Under the pieces are notes generated by a model. It did not search any database, had not been told where the DNA came from, and worked only from the letters and a program-made list of their open reading frames with translations. From the NCBI RefSeq assembly GCF_009183365.2, contig NZ_CP068230.1, forward strand, positions 2,323,001 through 2,387,000: DNA of 64,000 nucleotides, written 5' to 3'. Position 1 is the first letter of the stretch; the number at the start of each line of letters is the position of its first letter. Origin of the DNA: Shewanella algae. GTDB lineage: Bacteria; Pseudomonadota; Gammaproteobacteria; Enterobacterales; Shewanellaceae. A program made the translations under genes and the position numbers. Below, in pieces: positions 34,434 through 42,496 of the stretch.

Positions 34434-36920
34434 ATGGCGGCGGATAAAAGGCCGATAGTCTGGAGCATAGCCGGCTCAGACAGTGGCGGCGGCGCCGGGA
34501 TCCAGGCCGATCTGGCCACCTTGAGCAATCTTGGCTGTCATGGCTGCACTGTCATCACCACTTTGACCGCCCAAAGCAGTGTGACAGTGACGCTAACCGA
34601 GGCGGTGAGCGAGGAGATGTTGCTGGCGCAGCTCAATGCTCTGCTCGGTGACTTGCCGCCCAAGGCGATAAAAATCGGCTTGCTCGCCAATCAAGCGCAG
34701 CTGCAGCAGCTTTGTGACTGGTTGGCTCGGCACCTGCCTGATGTTCCTTTGGTGGTCGACCCTGTCATGGTCGCTAGTTGCGGCGACGCTCTCTCAAAGA
34801 GCACTGCAATGGGCGCAGCGAGGCTCGATTACCGGCCGCTGGCGGCGCTCTCCACTGTGCTGACCCCCAATATTCACGAGCTGGCGTTGCTGAGTCGCAG
34901 CGATATTCATGACTTTCCGTCCTGGCAAGATGCGGCAAATTGCCTGGCAAACGAACTGCCTTGCCATCTCTTGGCCAAGGGCGGGGATTTCGAGGCGGGG
35001 ATAGCGCGCGGCCTGGCAGAAGACTTATTGCTTTTTAAAGACTTGCCTCACAGCTCCGGGTTGCATCAACGGCAGGGGTTTGTGTTGGCGAGCCCAAGAC
35101 AAGCATCCAGCAACAACCATGGCAGCGGCTGCACGTTATCCAGTGCCATAGCGGCATTTTTGGCCCACGACTGGATCTTGCCCGATGCCCTGATCCTGGC
35201 CAAGGCCTATATCAATGGCGCCTTGGCGCAGAGCTATCGGGTAGGCCGTGGTCCCGGGCCCTTAGGTCGCCCCGGGGCTTGTCTGGCCGCCGAGCTTATG
35301 CCTGTCATCTGGCCGCTGGAGGATTATCCCTGGGCCAACCCAGCACAGGTGCTCGGCGCCCCTTGGCTTGCAGCGCCAACCTCTGCTGATGCCGTTAGTG
35401 CTGAAGGCTTCAAAACGCTGCCCCATAATTTGGGTATCTACCCGGTCGTGGCCGATGTCGAATTGCTGGAAGTCTTACTCAAGGCAGGCTGCCGCACCAT
35501 TCAATTGCGTCTCAAGGGGGAAGTACAGCCCGGTTCGAGCGCCGAGCAGGCGATCATTCGCGCCATCGCGCTCGGGCGCCAATATCAGGCGCGGGTCTTT
35601 ATCAATGATCACTGGCAACAGGCCATTGCCCACGGCGCCTTTGGTGTGCATTTGGGCCAGGAGGATCTCAGCCAGGCATCCCTTGAGGCCATCCAAGGGG
35701 CGGGTATGGCGCTGGGGTTATCCAGTCATGGTTATTTCGAGGCGCTGCTTGCATTGCGCCACAGGCCCAGTTATCTGGCCCTCGGACATATCTTTGCCAC
35801 CACGACCAAAGTAATGCCATCTCTGCCCCAGGGACTGGCGCGCCTTGGCGCCTACAGCGAAACTTTCGGCTCCTTGCTGCCGACGGTCGCCATAGGCGGC
35901 ATTGACGAGCATAACCTTGATGCCGTCAAGCATACCGGTGTGGCCAATGTCGCCGTGGTGCGGGCCATTACCGAGGCCGCCGAGCCGGTAACGGCCTTCA
36001 GGCGCCTGACACAAAGCTGGTTAGGGCGAGCAGCCGCTATTGCAAGTGGGATTAGCTATGCTCAACAAAATACTGGAGTTCAGGGCAGTGCCGGGCTGAG
36101 CGATCGCGACTTTATCCGTTACGGCAGCCAGTTGCTGCTGCCCAGAGTCTCAGAAGCGGGGCAGCTCGCCTTACGGGCAAAGACGGTCGCTATAGTGGGG
36201 CTCGGAGGCCTTGGCCATCATCTGGCGCACTCTTTGGCCGCCGCCGGTGTAGGGCGTCTCATTCTTATCGATCCCGATATTGTCGAGCTGGGTAATCTGC
36301 CGAGGCAACTGCTCTACAACGAGCAGGATATCGGCCGTTTGAAGGTCGACGTGGCCAAGGAAAAGCTGGCGCGCGATTATCCAAACTGCCTGATTGAGAT
36401 TGAGCCCGAACTGTTTGGCCCCAAGAGCGCGGAGCTTATTCGCGAGGCGTCGCTGGTATTGGATGCCAGCGATAATTTCCTTTGCCGTCATAACCTTAAT
36501 CAAGCCTGTGTGAAGCTGGGCAAAGAGTTGATTGCGGCGGCGATCAGCGCCGATTCCGGCCTATTGTGTCATACCGCCCCTTGGCTTAACCCCGAGGCGG
36601 GCTGTTATGAATGCCTGTTCCCTCGGGATAGCACAGGCTCGGGGCGCTGCCGCGACATGGGGGTGCTGGGTCCTGCGGTGCAAACCCTGGCGGCGATGCA
36701 GTCGCTGGCAACCATCAATACTCTGCTTGGAGAGCGCAGCACCCTGGGGCGGCTCATCAGCTTGGATTGCCGCACTTTAAGCGTGCGTGAGGCTGCGCTT
36801 TGCGCCGACCCGGCATGTCTTTGCTGTCAAACCCACACTGAGGCTGAACTTCAAACCGAAGCCCAATTTATGACAGGGCGCCCAGAGCTTAGCCGTGAGG
36901 AGAATTGCGATGCAAATTAA
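34434..36920 (+). CDS. thiDEF: Trifunctional ThiD-ThiE-ThiF fusion protein
   Basis: One 828-residue frame joins three thiamine enzymes. Residues about 5-265 are the ThiD HMP-phosphate kinase (AGSDSGGGAGIQAD, DPVMVASCGDAL, NNHGSGCTLSSAIAAF). Residues about 320-530 are the ThiE thiamine-phosphate synthase (VFINDHWQQAIAHGAFGVHLGQEDL, HIFATTTKVMPSLPQGLARLG, VAIGGID). Residues about 555-800 are the ThiF adenylyltransferase for ThiS (LSDRDFIRYGSQLLLP, VGLGGLGHHLAHSLAAAGVGRLILID, CYECLF and a terminal CX4CXCC zinc-type cluster). No ATG, GTG or TTG occurs in frame in the ThiE-ThiF linker (about 36010-36105), so a separate in-frame ThiF start is unlikely. GAGGAA precedes the ATG at 34434. A ThiD-ThiE fusion is familiar; adding ThiF is unusual. 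Confidence 0.85.
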   Translation: MAADKRPIVWSIAGSDSGGGAGIQADLATLSNLGCHGCTVITTLTAQSSVTVTLTEAVSEEMLLAQLNALLGDLPPKAIKIGLLANQAQLQQLCDWLARHLPDVPLVVDPVMVASCGDALSKSTAMGAARLDYRPLAALSTVLTPNIHELALLSRSDIHDFPSWQDAANCLANELPCHLLAKGGDFEAGIARGLAEDLLLFKDLPHSSGLHQRQGFVLASPRQASSNNHGSGCTLSSAIAAFLAHDWILPDALILAKAYINGALAQSYRVGRGPGPLGRPGACLAAELMPVIWPLEDYPWANPAQVLGAPWLAAPTSADAVSAEGFKTLPHNLGIYPVVADVELLEVLLKAGCRTIQLRLKGEVQPGSSAEQAIIRAIALGRQYQARVFINDHWQQAIAHGAFGVHLGQEDLSQASLEAIQGAGMALGLSSHGYFEALLALRHRPSYLALGHIFATTTKVMPSLPQGLARLGAYSETFGSLLPTVAIGGIDEHNLDAVKHTGVANVAVVRAITEAAEPVTAFRRLTQSWLGRAAAIASGISYAQQNTGVQGSAGLSDRDFIRYGSQLLLPRVSEAGQLALRAKTVAIVGLGGLGHHLAHSLAAAGVGRLILIDPDIVELGNLPRQLLYNEQDIGRLKVDVAKEKLARDYPNCLIEIEPELFGPKSAELIREASLVLDASDNFLCRHNLNQACVKLGKELIAAAISADSGLLCHTAPWLNPEAGCYECLFPRDSTGSGRCRDMGVLGPAVQTLAAMQSLATINTLLGERSTLGRLISLDCRTLSVREAALCADPACLCCQTHTEAELQTEAQFMTGRPELSREENCDAN

Positions 36921-37110
36921 GATAAACAATCAAGTCAAAGAGTTGCCTGAGGCTATGACGCTGTTACAGCTGCTCAAGTGGTGTGAGATAGCGCCTGGCA
37001 GCGTGGCGCTGGTGCGTAATGGCGCCGTAGTGCCCAGATCTCAGTGGCCAATGCTTGAATGTCAAAGCGGAGACAGTCTCGAGCTGTTTTCCGCCGTTGC
37101 CGGAGGTTGA
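36910..37110 (+). CDS. thiS: Sulfur carrier protein ThiS
   Basis: The 66-residue ubiquitin-fold carrier ends in AVAGG, whose terminal Gly-Gly is adenylated by ThiF and then thiocarboxylated to donate sulfur for the thiazole ring. The start at 36910 follows GAGGAGAATT and overlaps the end of the ThiDEF frame by 11 nt, indicating translational coupling. The frame reads back to 36895 but lacks a better start. Confidence 0.95.
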   Translation: MQIKINNQVKELPEAMTLLQLLKWCEIAPGSVALVRNGAVVPRSQWPMLECQSGDSLELFSAVAGG

Positions 37111-37111
37111 T

Positions 37112-37891
37112 ATGTTGCAAATTGGCGAGTTTGAATTTCAATCCAGGCTGTTTGGCGGCACCGGCAAGTTTGCTTCGGCAGAGCTGATGCAACGCTCGCT
37201 CGTGGCCAGCGGCGCCGAGTTGGTCACTGTGGCGATGAAGCGGCTCGATTTTAACCAGGATAGCGATGAATTGGTGGCACCGCTCAAAGAGCGCGGCGTG
37301 CAGCTGCTGCCCAATACCGCCGGGGCTCGCAATGCCAGGGAGGCAATTTTTGCCGCCGAGCTGGCACGGGAGATGCTGGGCACCCAACTATTGAAGCTGG
37401 AGATCCACCCGGATCCCCGTTATCTATTGCCGGATCCGGTAGAAACACTGGAAGCGGCCCGGGTCTTGTGCAGCAATGGCTTTACCGTACTGCCTTATGT
37501 ACATGCCGATCCCGTGCTGTGCTTGCGCCTCGAAGAGGTCGGCTGCGCCGCCGTGATGCCGCTTGGCAGTCCCATAGGTTCCAATCAGGGGCTGGCCACA
37601 GAACCCTTTTTGAAGATCATCATAGAGCAGGCCAATGTGCCTGTGGTGGTGGATGCCGGGATCGGCGCGCCGTCTCAGGCGATGCGGGCGATGGAGTTGG
37701 GCGCCGATGCCGTGCTGGTCAATACTGCCATCGCCTCCAGTTCGGATCCCGTGACCATGGCGGGCTGCTTCAAGGATGCGGTGCGCGCCGGGCGAGCGGC
37801 CTATCTTGCCGGACTCGGGACCATCAGCAATCGAGCCCAAAACACCAGTCCGCTGACCGGGTTTCTCAATCTGGGAGAAAACCATGGCTGA
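37112..37891 (+). CDS. thiG: Thiazole synthase ThiG
   Basis: The 259-residue TIM-barrel enzyme condenses DXP, dehydroglycine and ThiS-thiocarboxylate into the thiazole phosphate. Typical blocks are FQSRLFGGTGKFAS, LLPNTAGARNAREA, LLKLEIHPDPRYLLPD (Schiff-base Lys region), GCAAVMPLGSPIGSNQG, VPVVVDAGIGAPSQAMRAMELGADAVLVNTAIA. The ATG begins one base past the thiS stop with GGAGG upstream, and the 3' end overlaps thiH by 8 nt. Confidence 0.96.
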   Translation: MLQIGEFEFQSRLFGGTGKFASAELMQRSLVASGAELVTVAMKRLDFNQDSDELVAPLKERGVQLLPNTAGARNAREAIFAAELAREMLGTQLLKLEIHPDPRYLLPDPVETLEAARVLCSNGFTVLPYVHADPVLCLRLEEVGCAAVMPLGSPIGSNQGLATEPFLKIIIEQANVPVVVDAGIGAPSQAMRAMELGADAVLVNTAIASSSDPVTMAGCFKDAVRAGRAAYLAGLGTISNRAQNTSPLTGFLNLGENHG

Positions 37892-39041
37892 TTTTCTTGA
37901 GCGTTTTACCGCTATCGACAGAGATCTACTGCGCCTTGCTATTGCCAGTGTCAGCGCCGCCGAGGTTGAGCGCTGTCTGGCGCGGCCCGAGACGATAGCG
38001 CACAATCCCTCGGCCTTGCCCATTCTTTTGTCACCGGCGGCCCGGGAATTTCTCGAGCCTATGGCGCAGCTTTCTGCTGCGCTCACCCGCAAGAAGTTTG
38101 GCGCCAACATAGGTCTCTATGCGCCGCTCTATGTTTCCAATCTGTGCGCCAATGATTGCGATTACTGCGGTTTCAGCATGAGCAATAAAATTCGCCGCAA
38201 GACCCTAAGCCAGGCCGAACTGGATGCTGAAATTGCCATTCTCAAGCAGCGCGGCTTTGATTCTGTGTTGCTGGTTTCCGGCGAACATGAAACCAAGGTA
38301 GGGCTGGATTATTTTGCCCAGGCGCTTTTGACGCTCAAGCAGGACTTCAGCTACCTGGCGATTGAAGTGCAGCCTCTCGCCGAAGCGGGCTATCGGCGCC
38401 TGGTTGATGAGGGACTGGATGCCGTGATGGTATATCAGGAGACCTATCAGCCCGCCACCTATGACCGCCATCATCTCAGAGGCAATAAAAAGGACTTTGG
38501 TTTCAGGCTCAATACACCGGACAGGGCCGCCAGGGCCGGGGTCGACAAGATAGGCCTGGGGGTTTTGCTCGGGCTGGATGATTGGCGCCTGGACTCGGCA
38601 CTGATGGGGTTGCACCTGGACTATCTGCAGCAAAAGTACTGGCGTAGCCGCTTCAGCGTGTCGCTGCCAAGGCTCAGGCCTTGCGTTGGCGGAGTAACGC
38701 CGGCTGTGACTCTGGATGATGCCGGACTGGTGCAACTAATCTGCGCCATGCGCTTGTTCAGCCCGGCGCTGGAGTTGAGTCTCTCTACCCGGGAGAGCGC
38801 CTCACTCAGGAACAATCTATTGCCCCTAGGGATCACCCATGTGAGTGCCGCCAGCTCAACAGAGCCAGGTGGTTACAGCAATCCCAAGTTGCAGCTGGAT
38901 CAGTTCCAGATAAGTGATGAGCGAACCGTCCCTGAGGTAGTCAGCGCCATTCGAGCACAAGGCATGCAACCTGTGTGGAAAGATTGGGACGCGAGTTGGC
39001 TCGCAGGCGCCTCTTTTGCGGAAACCCATCAAGGCGCATAA
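37884..39041 (+). CDS. thiH: 2-iminoacetate synthase ThiH
   Basis: The 385-residue radical-SAM enzyme cleaves tyrosine to dehydroglycine for ThiG, which implies an anaerobic-type thiazole pathway rather than the glycine oxidase ThiO. The cluster motif is CANDCDYCGF (CX3CX2C). Other blocks are LLVSGEHETKVGLDYF, VMVYQETYQPATYD and ISAASSTEPGGY-like sequence near the C terminus (SAASSTEPGGYS). It is the last gene of the thi operon; no clear terminator is seen in the following 120 nt. Confidence 0.95.
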   Translation: MADFLERFTAIDRDLLRLAIASVSAAEVERCLARPETIAHNPSALPILLSPAAREFLEPMAQLSAALTRKKFGANIGLYAPLYVSNLCANDCDYCGFSMSNKIRRKTLSQAELDAEIAILKQRGFDSVLLVSGEHETKVGLDYFAQALLTLKQDFSYLAIEVQPLAEAGYRRLVDEGLDAVMVYQETYQPATYDRHHLRGNKKDFGFRLNTPDRAARAGVDKIGLGVLLGLDDWRLDSALMGLHLDYLQQKYWRSRFSVSLPRLRPCVGGVTPAVTLDDAGLVQLICAMRLFSPALELSLSTRESASLRNNLLPLGITHVSAASSTEPGGYSNPKLQLDQFQISDERTVPEVVSAIRAQGMQPVWKDWDASWLAGASFAETHQGA

Positions 39042-39165
39042 ATCTTTCGGGCTGTACATTTGCACTGAATTGGCCAATAATTGTTCAAAGCTGTGGCTGA
39101 AATGGTAGCAACTGATTTTAACCACAGAACGAAAATCCACAGTCCAATACAGACAAGGGGCAATC

Positions 39166-39420
39166 ATGCAAATTCCATCGGCTTTTTCGGCGGGAGTTCA
39201 AGGGCTGCAAAGCGCCCAGTCCGGCCTGACTCAGGCAACAGTGGATATCGCCCGTCCGGCACCTGCGCAGCAGGCCGATTCGACCCGCCCGGTTGAGGAG
39301 GCAGATAAAACCTCGGCATTGGTATCGGCATTGGAATCCAAGGCACAGGGTCAAGCTTCAGTAGAGGTGATTGAACGCGCATCCGACACCTTGGGCAGTA
39401 TCATAGATATCGAGGTGTAA
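39166..39420 (+). CDS. Small hypothetical protein upstream of the metalloprotease
   Basis: This 84-residue protein begins MQIPSAFSAGVQGLQSAQSGLTQA, which resembles the N-terminal helix of flagellar axial proteins (repeated Ser/Gly/Gln/Leu heptad pattern). The rest is Ala/Glu/Ser-rich. There is no signal peptide. AAGGGGC precedes the start, and the next gene begins 3 nt after its stop, so the pair is one operon. The function is unknown, and similarity to flagellin-like helices is only by eye. Confidence 0.7.
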   Translation: MQIPSAFSAGVQGLQSAQSGLTQATVDIARPAPAQQADSTRPVEEADKTSALVSALESKAQGQASVEVIERASDTLGSIIDIEV

Positions 39421-39423
39421 TAT

Positions 39424-40836
39424 ATGGTTGGCGCGCTGGCCGGCGCGGGGCTGACGGCAACAGCCGTGTCCCGGCGGCCAAGCGCGTCAATTGCCAACTT
39501 AAGCAGTGGCAGCTCCATAAACCAATCGCCTATCAGCGCCAACCCTGCCGGTAAAATCTCCGTCACTCAAAATCCCTCTCAGGAAAATCCCTCTCAGGTA
39601 AGTGGCGTAAAGCCAAGCCCAATAAACCCGAGTCAATTAAACCCGAGCTCGGGAAATCAAAGCCCAATCAATACAAGCCCAGTCAATTCAAGCTCAGTCA
39701 ATTCGAGCTCAGTCAATTCGAGCCCGCACCAAGGTTCAGCTGCACAACATTCAGAGCCACAAACTGTAAAGCCGCCGCGGGAAGCACTGATCAGTTTGAC
39801 TAAAGGAGCCCTTGGGGCCGCGGCCTTGTCCAGCTCCGGCCATTGGCATGGAGAGGTTCAAGCATCGATGCCGCTCGCGGGGATATCGGCTCAAGCATCT
39901 GCCTTTTCCGGCCAGGGGAATGACATTGCCGGCAGCCGCGCGATACCAGTGACTTTAGCGGGAGAAGCGCCTGATGTTCCCGCTTTTAATGGCACAAATA
40001 CTTCCGCCAACTCAATGGGTGGGGCAGAGCAGGCTTTCGGCAACTCTTCAGGCAGCTCATCGAGCCAGGTAGGCAGCGAAGTAAAAGAAGGGGACGAAGG
40101 GGCGGCTCGCCAGTCAACCGGGGAGCCGAATACGACAAGCGCAGCCGAACCCGAACCCAAACCCAAGCCGGATGAGGCGCAACAGAAACAGCAGCAGAAC
40201 CGTGAGAGTCGTGAGCAACAGGCGCTTGAGCGGGAAATCGACTCCCTGATGAAGCGCGATACCCAGGTGCGATCCCATGAACAGGCTCATGCCGCGGTAG
40301 GCGGGATCCATGCCGGACAACCGGCATTTGAATTCGAGAAAGGACCCGATGGCAAGCGTTACGCGGTGGAAGGTGAAGTTCAGATAGATGTCTCTGTAGT
40401 GAACGGCGATCCGCTGGCGACCATGGCGAAAATGAAACAGGTCTATGCGGCGGCGATGGCACCTGTCGATCCCTCCATGGCCGATATCCGGGTTGCCGCC
40501 GAGGCGATGCGTAAATATAACCAGGCAAGAGAAGAGGCCGGAACCCAGAGACTTGCCGCCGCACCAAAGCCTGAGCTGAGTCAAAACCTGTTGGGAGCCG
40601 CAGATCCGGCTGCTGAAAAGTCCGCGCCTTCCTTTGAACCCAAGGCTGGCGACTCTGCAAACTTCCCCATAGGTCTGTCTCGTTTGATGGGCGCCATAGC
40701 ACAGCAGTCAAATGCCTTGAATGAACAGGCTTTCAGTCCACCCAAGGCCGAGTTGCAGCTTGAGTCGGGTTCAGTTGCCGACGTGATAGCCGCTGAGCAG
40801 CAACAGGCGCAGCGCATTCGGGATGAGAGTCGTTAG
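39424..40836 (+). CDS. Putative SprA-related/CJM1_0395-type metalloprotease
   Basis: The 470-residue protein has a disordered Asn/Pro/Ser-rich N-terminal half and a conserved domain at about residues 265-380. That domain contains RDTQVRSHEQAHAAVGG, whose HEQAH is an HEXXH zinc site, then YAVEGEVQIDVSVVNGDP, LATMAKMKQVYAAAMAPVDPSMADIRVAAEAMR. This arrangement is that of the SprA-related putative metalloprotease family, found widely in Proteobacteria and of unknown substrate. No signal peptide is visible. A 15-bp repeat (39661-39720) lies in the disordered part. It follows the 84-residue gene in one operon. Confidence 0.8.
   Translation: MVGALAGAGLTATAVSRRPSASIANLSSGSSINQSPISANPAGKISVTQNPSQENPSQVSGVKPSPINPSQLNPSSGNQSPINTSPVNSSSVNSSSVNSSPHQGSAAQHSEPQTVKPPREALISLTKGALGAAALSSSGHWHGEVQASMPLAGISAQASAFSGQGNDIAGSRAIPVTLAGEAPDVPAFNGTNTSANSMGGAEQAFGNSSGSSSSQVGSEVKEGDEGAARQSTGEPNTTSAAEPEPKPKPDEAQQKQQQNRESREQQALEREIDSLMKRDTQVRSHEQAHAAVGGIHAGQPAFEFEKGPDGKRYAVEGEVQIDVSVVNGDPLATMAKMKQVYAAAMAPVDPSMADIRVAAEAMRKYNQAREEAGTQRLAAAPKPELSQNLLGAADPAAEKSAPSFEPKAGDSANFPIGLSRLMGAIAQQSNALNEQAFSPPKAELQLESGSVADVIAAEQQQAQRIRDESR
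39661..39720 (+). repeat. Four 15-bp in-frame repeats in the metalloprotease gene
   Basis: Four units related to AGCTCAGTCAATTCG encode pentapeptides of the form S-P/S-V/I-N-S/T. They sit in a longer Asn/Pro/Ser-rich tract from about 39520 to 39740. Confidence 0.8.
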
Positions 40837-40888
40837 TGCTTCACATATCTTCAAGGCCAATTTGAGTTCGGCGAGGGCACGGTTTAAT

Positions 40889-40930
40889 AACCTCTTTGTT
40901 CAATGCTTAAACAAAGCATAGTAGGAGGTT
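40889..40930. repeat. Compound inverted repeat at the islet edge
   Basis: An outer AACCTC/GAGGTT stem encloses TTTGTT/AACAAA. Inside, ATGCTT (40903-40908) and AAGCAT (40914-40919) form a competing hairpin. It lies 53 nt past the metalloprotease stop and 36 nt past the zinc-ribbon gene's 3' end. It could be a terminator or a degenerate recombination site. Confidence 0.55.
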
Positions 40931-40965
40931 TACTTCCGCGTCATTAACGTTGGGAATCTATATTC

Positions 40966-41250
40966 TCAGCAGAATGGGCAAAATAAATTATCCATAAAAT
41001 CTAGTAGTTCAATATTTGGACTTGGCATAATTACTGTTACTTTACCGTGCTTTTCGCATTCAATTTCTTGAAATCCACCTTCATTAGCAACTGTGCTTAT
41101 GTCTAAATCACTCCATCCACACCAAGGGCAACACTTAATTTCTGCATCGGTGTTTGCAGCTATCTCTTGCTTCCAGTTGCATTCGCCACAATGAAGCTTG
41201 TGTATTACCTTGGCTTCTGTAAGCGTAGTTACTTTAGGCTTCTCGATCAT
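40966..41250 (-). CDS. Zinc-ribbon-like hypothetical protein in the A+T-rich islet
   Basis: The 94-residue protein contains CGEC (residues about 21-24), CCPWC (about 41-45), an isolated CEKH and a C-terminal CPFC, suggesting two treble-clef or zinc-ribbon knuckles. There is no signal peptide or membrane segment. The sequence is clearly more A+T-rich than the surrounding genes. An attC-like palindrome lies immediately upstream (41266-41346), so the gene has the layout of an integron cassette with little room for its own promoter. I do not recognise the family. Confidence 0.7.
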   Translation of the reverse strand: MIEKPKVTTLTEAKVIHKLHCGECNWKQEIAANTDAEIKCCPWCGWSDLDISTVANEGGFQEIECEKHGKVTVIMPSPNIELLDFMDNLFCPFC

Positions 41251-41265
41251 ATCTCTTTCCTATAC

Positions 41266-41346
41266 ATATAACGCCCGCCACAAACGCGAGGAACGTATTG
41301 CAAGTCGAGCGGCCAAAGGGCGCGTTTTTTATGGCGTTTGTTAGAT
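41266..41346 (-). repeat. attC-like imperfect palindrome (integron cassette recombination site)
   Basis: Read on the minus strand, the 81-nt element begins TCTAACAAACGCC and ends GGCGGGCGTTATAT. These ends match the outer boxes of Vibrio-type (VCR-like) attC sites. Inner AACGCG/CGCGTT and AACGCC/GGCGTT segments pair across the element. Its position 4 nt past the stop of the 41351-42406 gene, and 16 nt before the next start, is that of a cassette boundary. Confidence 0.7.
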
Positions 41347-41350
41347 TTTT

Positions 41351-42406
41351 TTAGTAAAGGTATACGTAGCCTTCTTGCTCTAACTGTATAGCCATTTCTT
41401 TAGTCCAGCTTAACTCAGGGTACTTTTCCCAAAGCCGTTTCAACATGTCAATTGCTTTCTCTTGCAAATAATGAGCATAAAGAATCACTGCCGAGTCACG
41501 TGTATGTGTCATTAGTTCTTTATTTTCAATGATAGCTAAGAGCTTGAGTTCTTTTTCATGAATCAACGAGATAAGAGATTCAGCATTTTGCCCTAATGAG
41601 CCACGCTCAAAACAGTCGTCTTCATCTAGCAAGTTCAGCATTTTGACAACATCACTTTCTGACATAGATGCTATAGATGAGCGTAAGTTATTCCTTAAGC
41701 TAGTTGGGATATCTTGCCCGCTACGCCAGAATATATCAGGGTGCCCAGGAATGTGTGCTAAATAGTACAATATAGCTGGATCTAACTCGTTAACGTCCCA
41801 ACTCTTGAAAATATTAAGTATTTTCATCCAAGCTTCTTCAGATTGGGTATGGCATCGAGCCAATGAACTTAAGCCTAAACAGTGCTCTGTATAGTCGTTC
41901 GATTCAGAAAATTTAATTGATTCCTCAAGTGACAGTTTGATCTCTTGTTTCAAATGTAAGGGCTTGAATATCTTCTCAAAATTTTTAGACGTGAAACTTG
42001 ATAACTCTGTTTTATTGAAAGTCACTGTGTAAGGGCCATTGTTTATTACGTCCTGTTCGGAGCCAATATGGTATTTAATATCCGTCCAATAAGCAGCATC
42101 TTCATCCGGATCATAGACAATACCTATTACAGGTAATGAGTGTGACTTCCAGTACTCAAAGTGTTTTTTAGAAGTAGGAATGGAGCAAGATTTATTGGTA
42201 CAGAAAGATTTTCCCGACTTGATTTGCAATGCGACGGTAATACCCTTCACGTCTTCTTCATCTACTAATTCTACAAACGCATCGTTACCATAATCATTTT
42301 CTTGGTGCACCTCATGAAAGATACTGTTTGAGGATTCAATTATGTTTCGAACATAATTAACTCCTCTTTTAGCCATTGCCGAGCTTTTCAGTTTAGTTGT
42401 TCCCAT
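41351..42406 (-). CDS. DUF4365-like nuclease-domain protein in a cassette-like unit
   Basis: The 351-residue protein has an N-terminal domain (about 1-150) with ENDYGNDAFVELVDEED, then VALQIKSGKSF and VIGIVYDPDEDAAYW. The pattern of Glu/Asp, Asp and Gln-X-Lys on successive strands is that of PD-(D/E)XK nuclease folds such as DUF4365. The remaining ~200 residues are helical and resemble no family I recognise, perhaps HEAT-like. It is A+T-rich, unlike its neighbours. DUF4365-type domains are often found in accessory and defence genes; a defence role here is a hypothesis. Attached attC-like sites lie on both sides. Confidence 0.75.
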   Translation of the reverse strand: MGTTKLKSSAMAKRGVNYVRNIIESSNSIFHEVHQENDYGNDAFVELVDEEDVKGITVALQIKSGKSFCTNKSCSIPTSKKHFEYWKSHSLPVIGIVYDPDEDAAYWTDIKYHIGSEQDVINNGPYTVTFNKTELSSFTSKNFEKIFKPLHLKQEIKLSLEESIKFSESNDYTEHCLGLSSLARCHTQSEEAWMKILNIFKSWDVNELDPAILYYLAHIPGHPDIFWRSGQDIPTSLRNNLRSSIASMSESDVVKMLNLLDEDDCFERGSLGQNAESLISLIHEKELKLLAIIENKELMTHTRDSAVILYAHYLQEKAIDMLKRLWEKYPELSWTKEMAIQLEQEGYVYLY

Positions 42407-42419
42407 GATGCCTCAAAAA

Positions 42420-42496
42420 GTCTAACAGCTGTATATAGTACGCTTGTCCTCGGAGGAGTGTAAACGCGCATCGCTATCTCTTTGTATTAGTTAGAT
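42420..42496 (-). repeat. Second, weaker attC-like site upstream of the nuclease-domain gene
   Basis: The 77-nt element runs, on the minus strand, from ATCTAAC to GTTAGAC. These fit the attC outer boxes RYYYAAC and GTTRRRY exactly. Internal complementarity is present but imperfect. The distance to the ATG at 42406 is 13 nt. Confidence 0.5.

Noticed and set aside
36055..36102. Separate ThiF start at the ATG near 36058
   Set aside because: That ATG is out of frame with ThiF and its frame stops after 14 codons.
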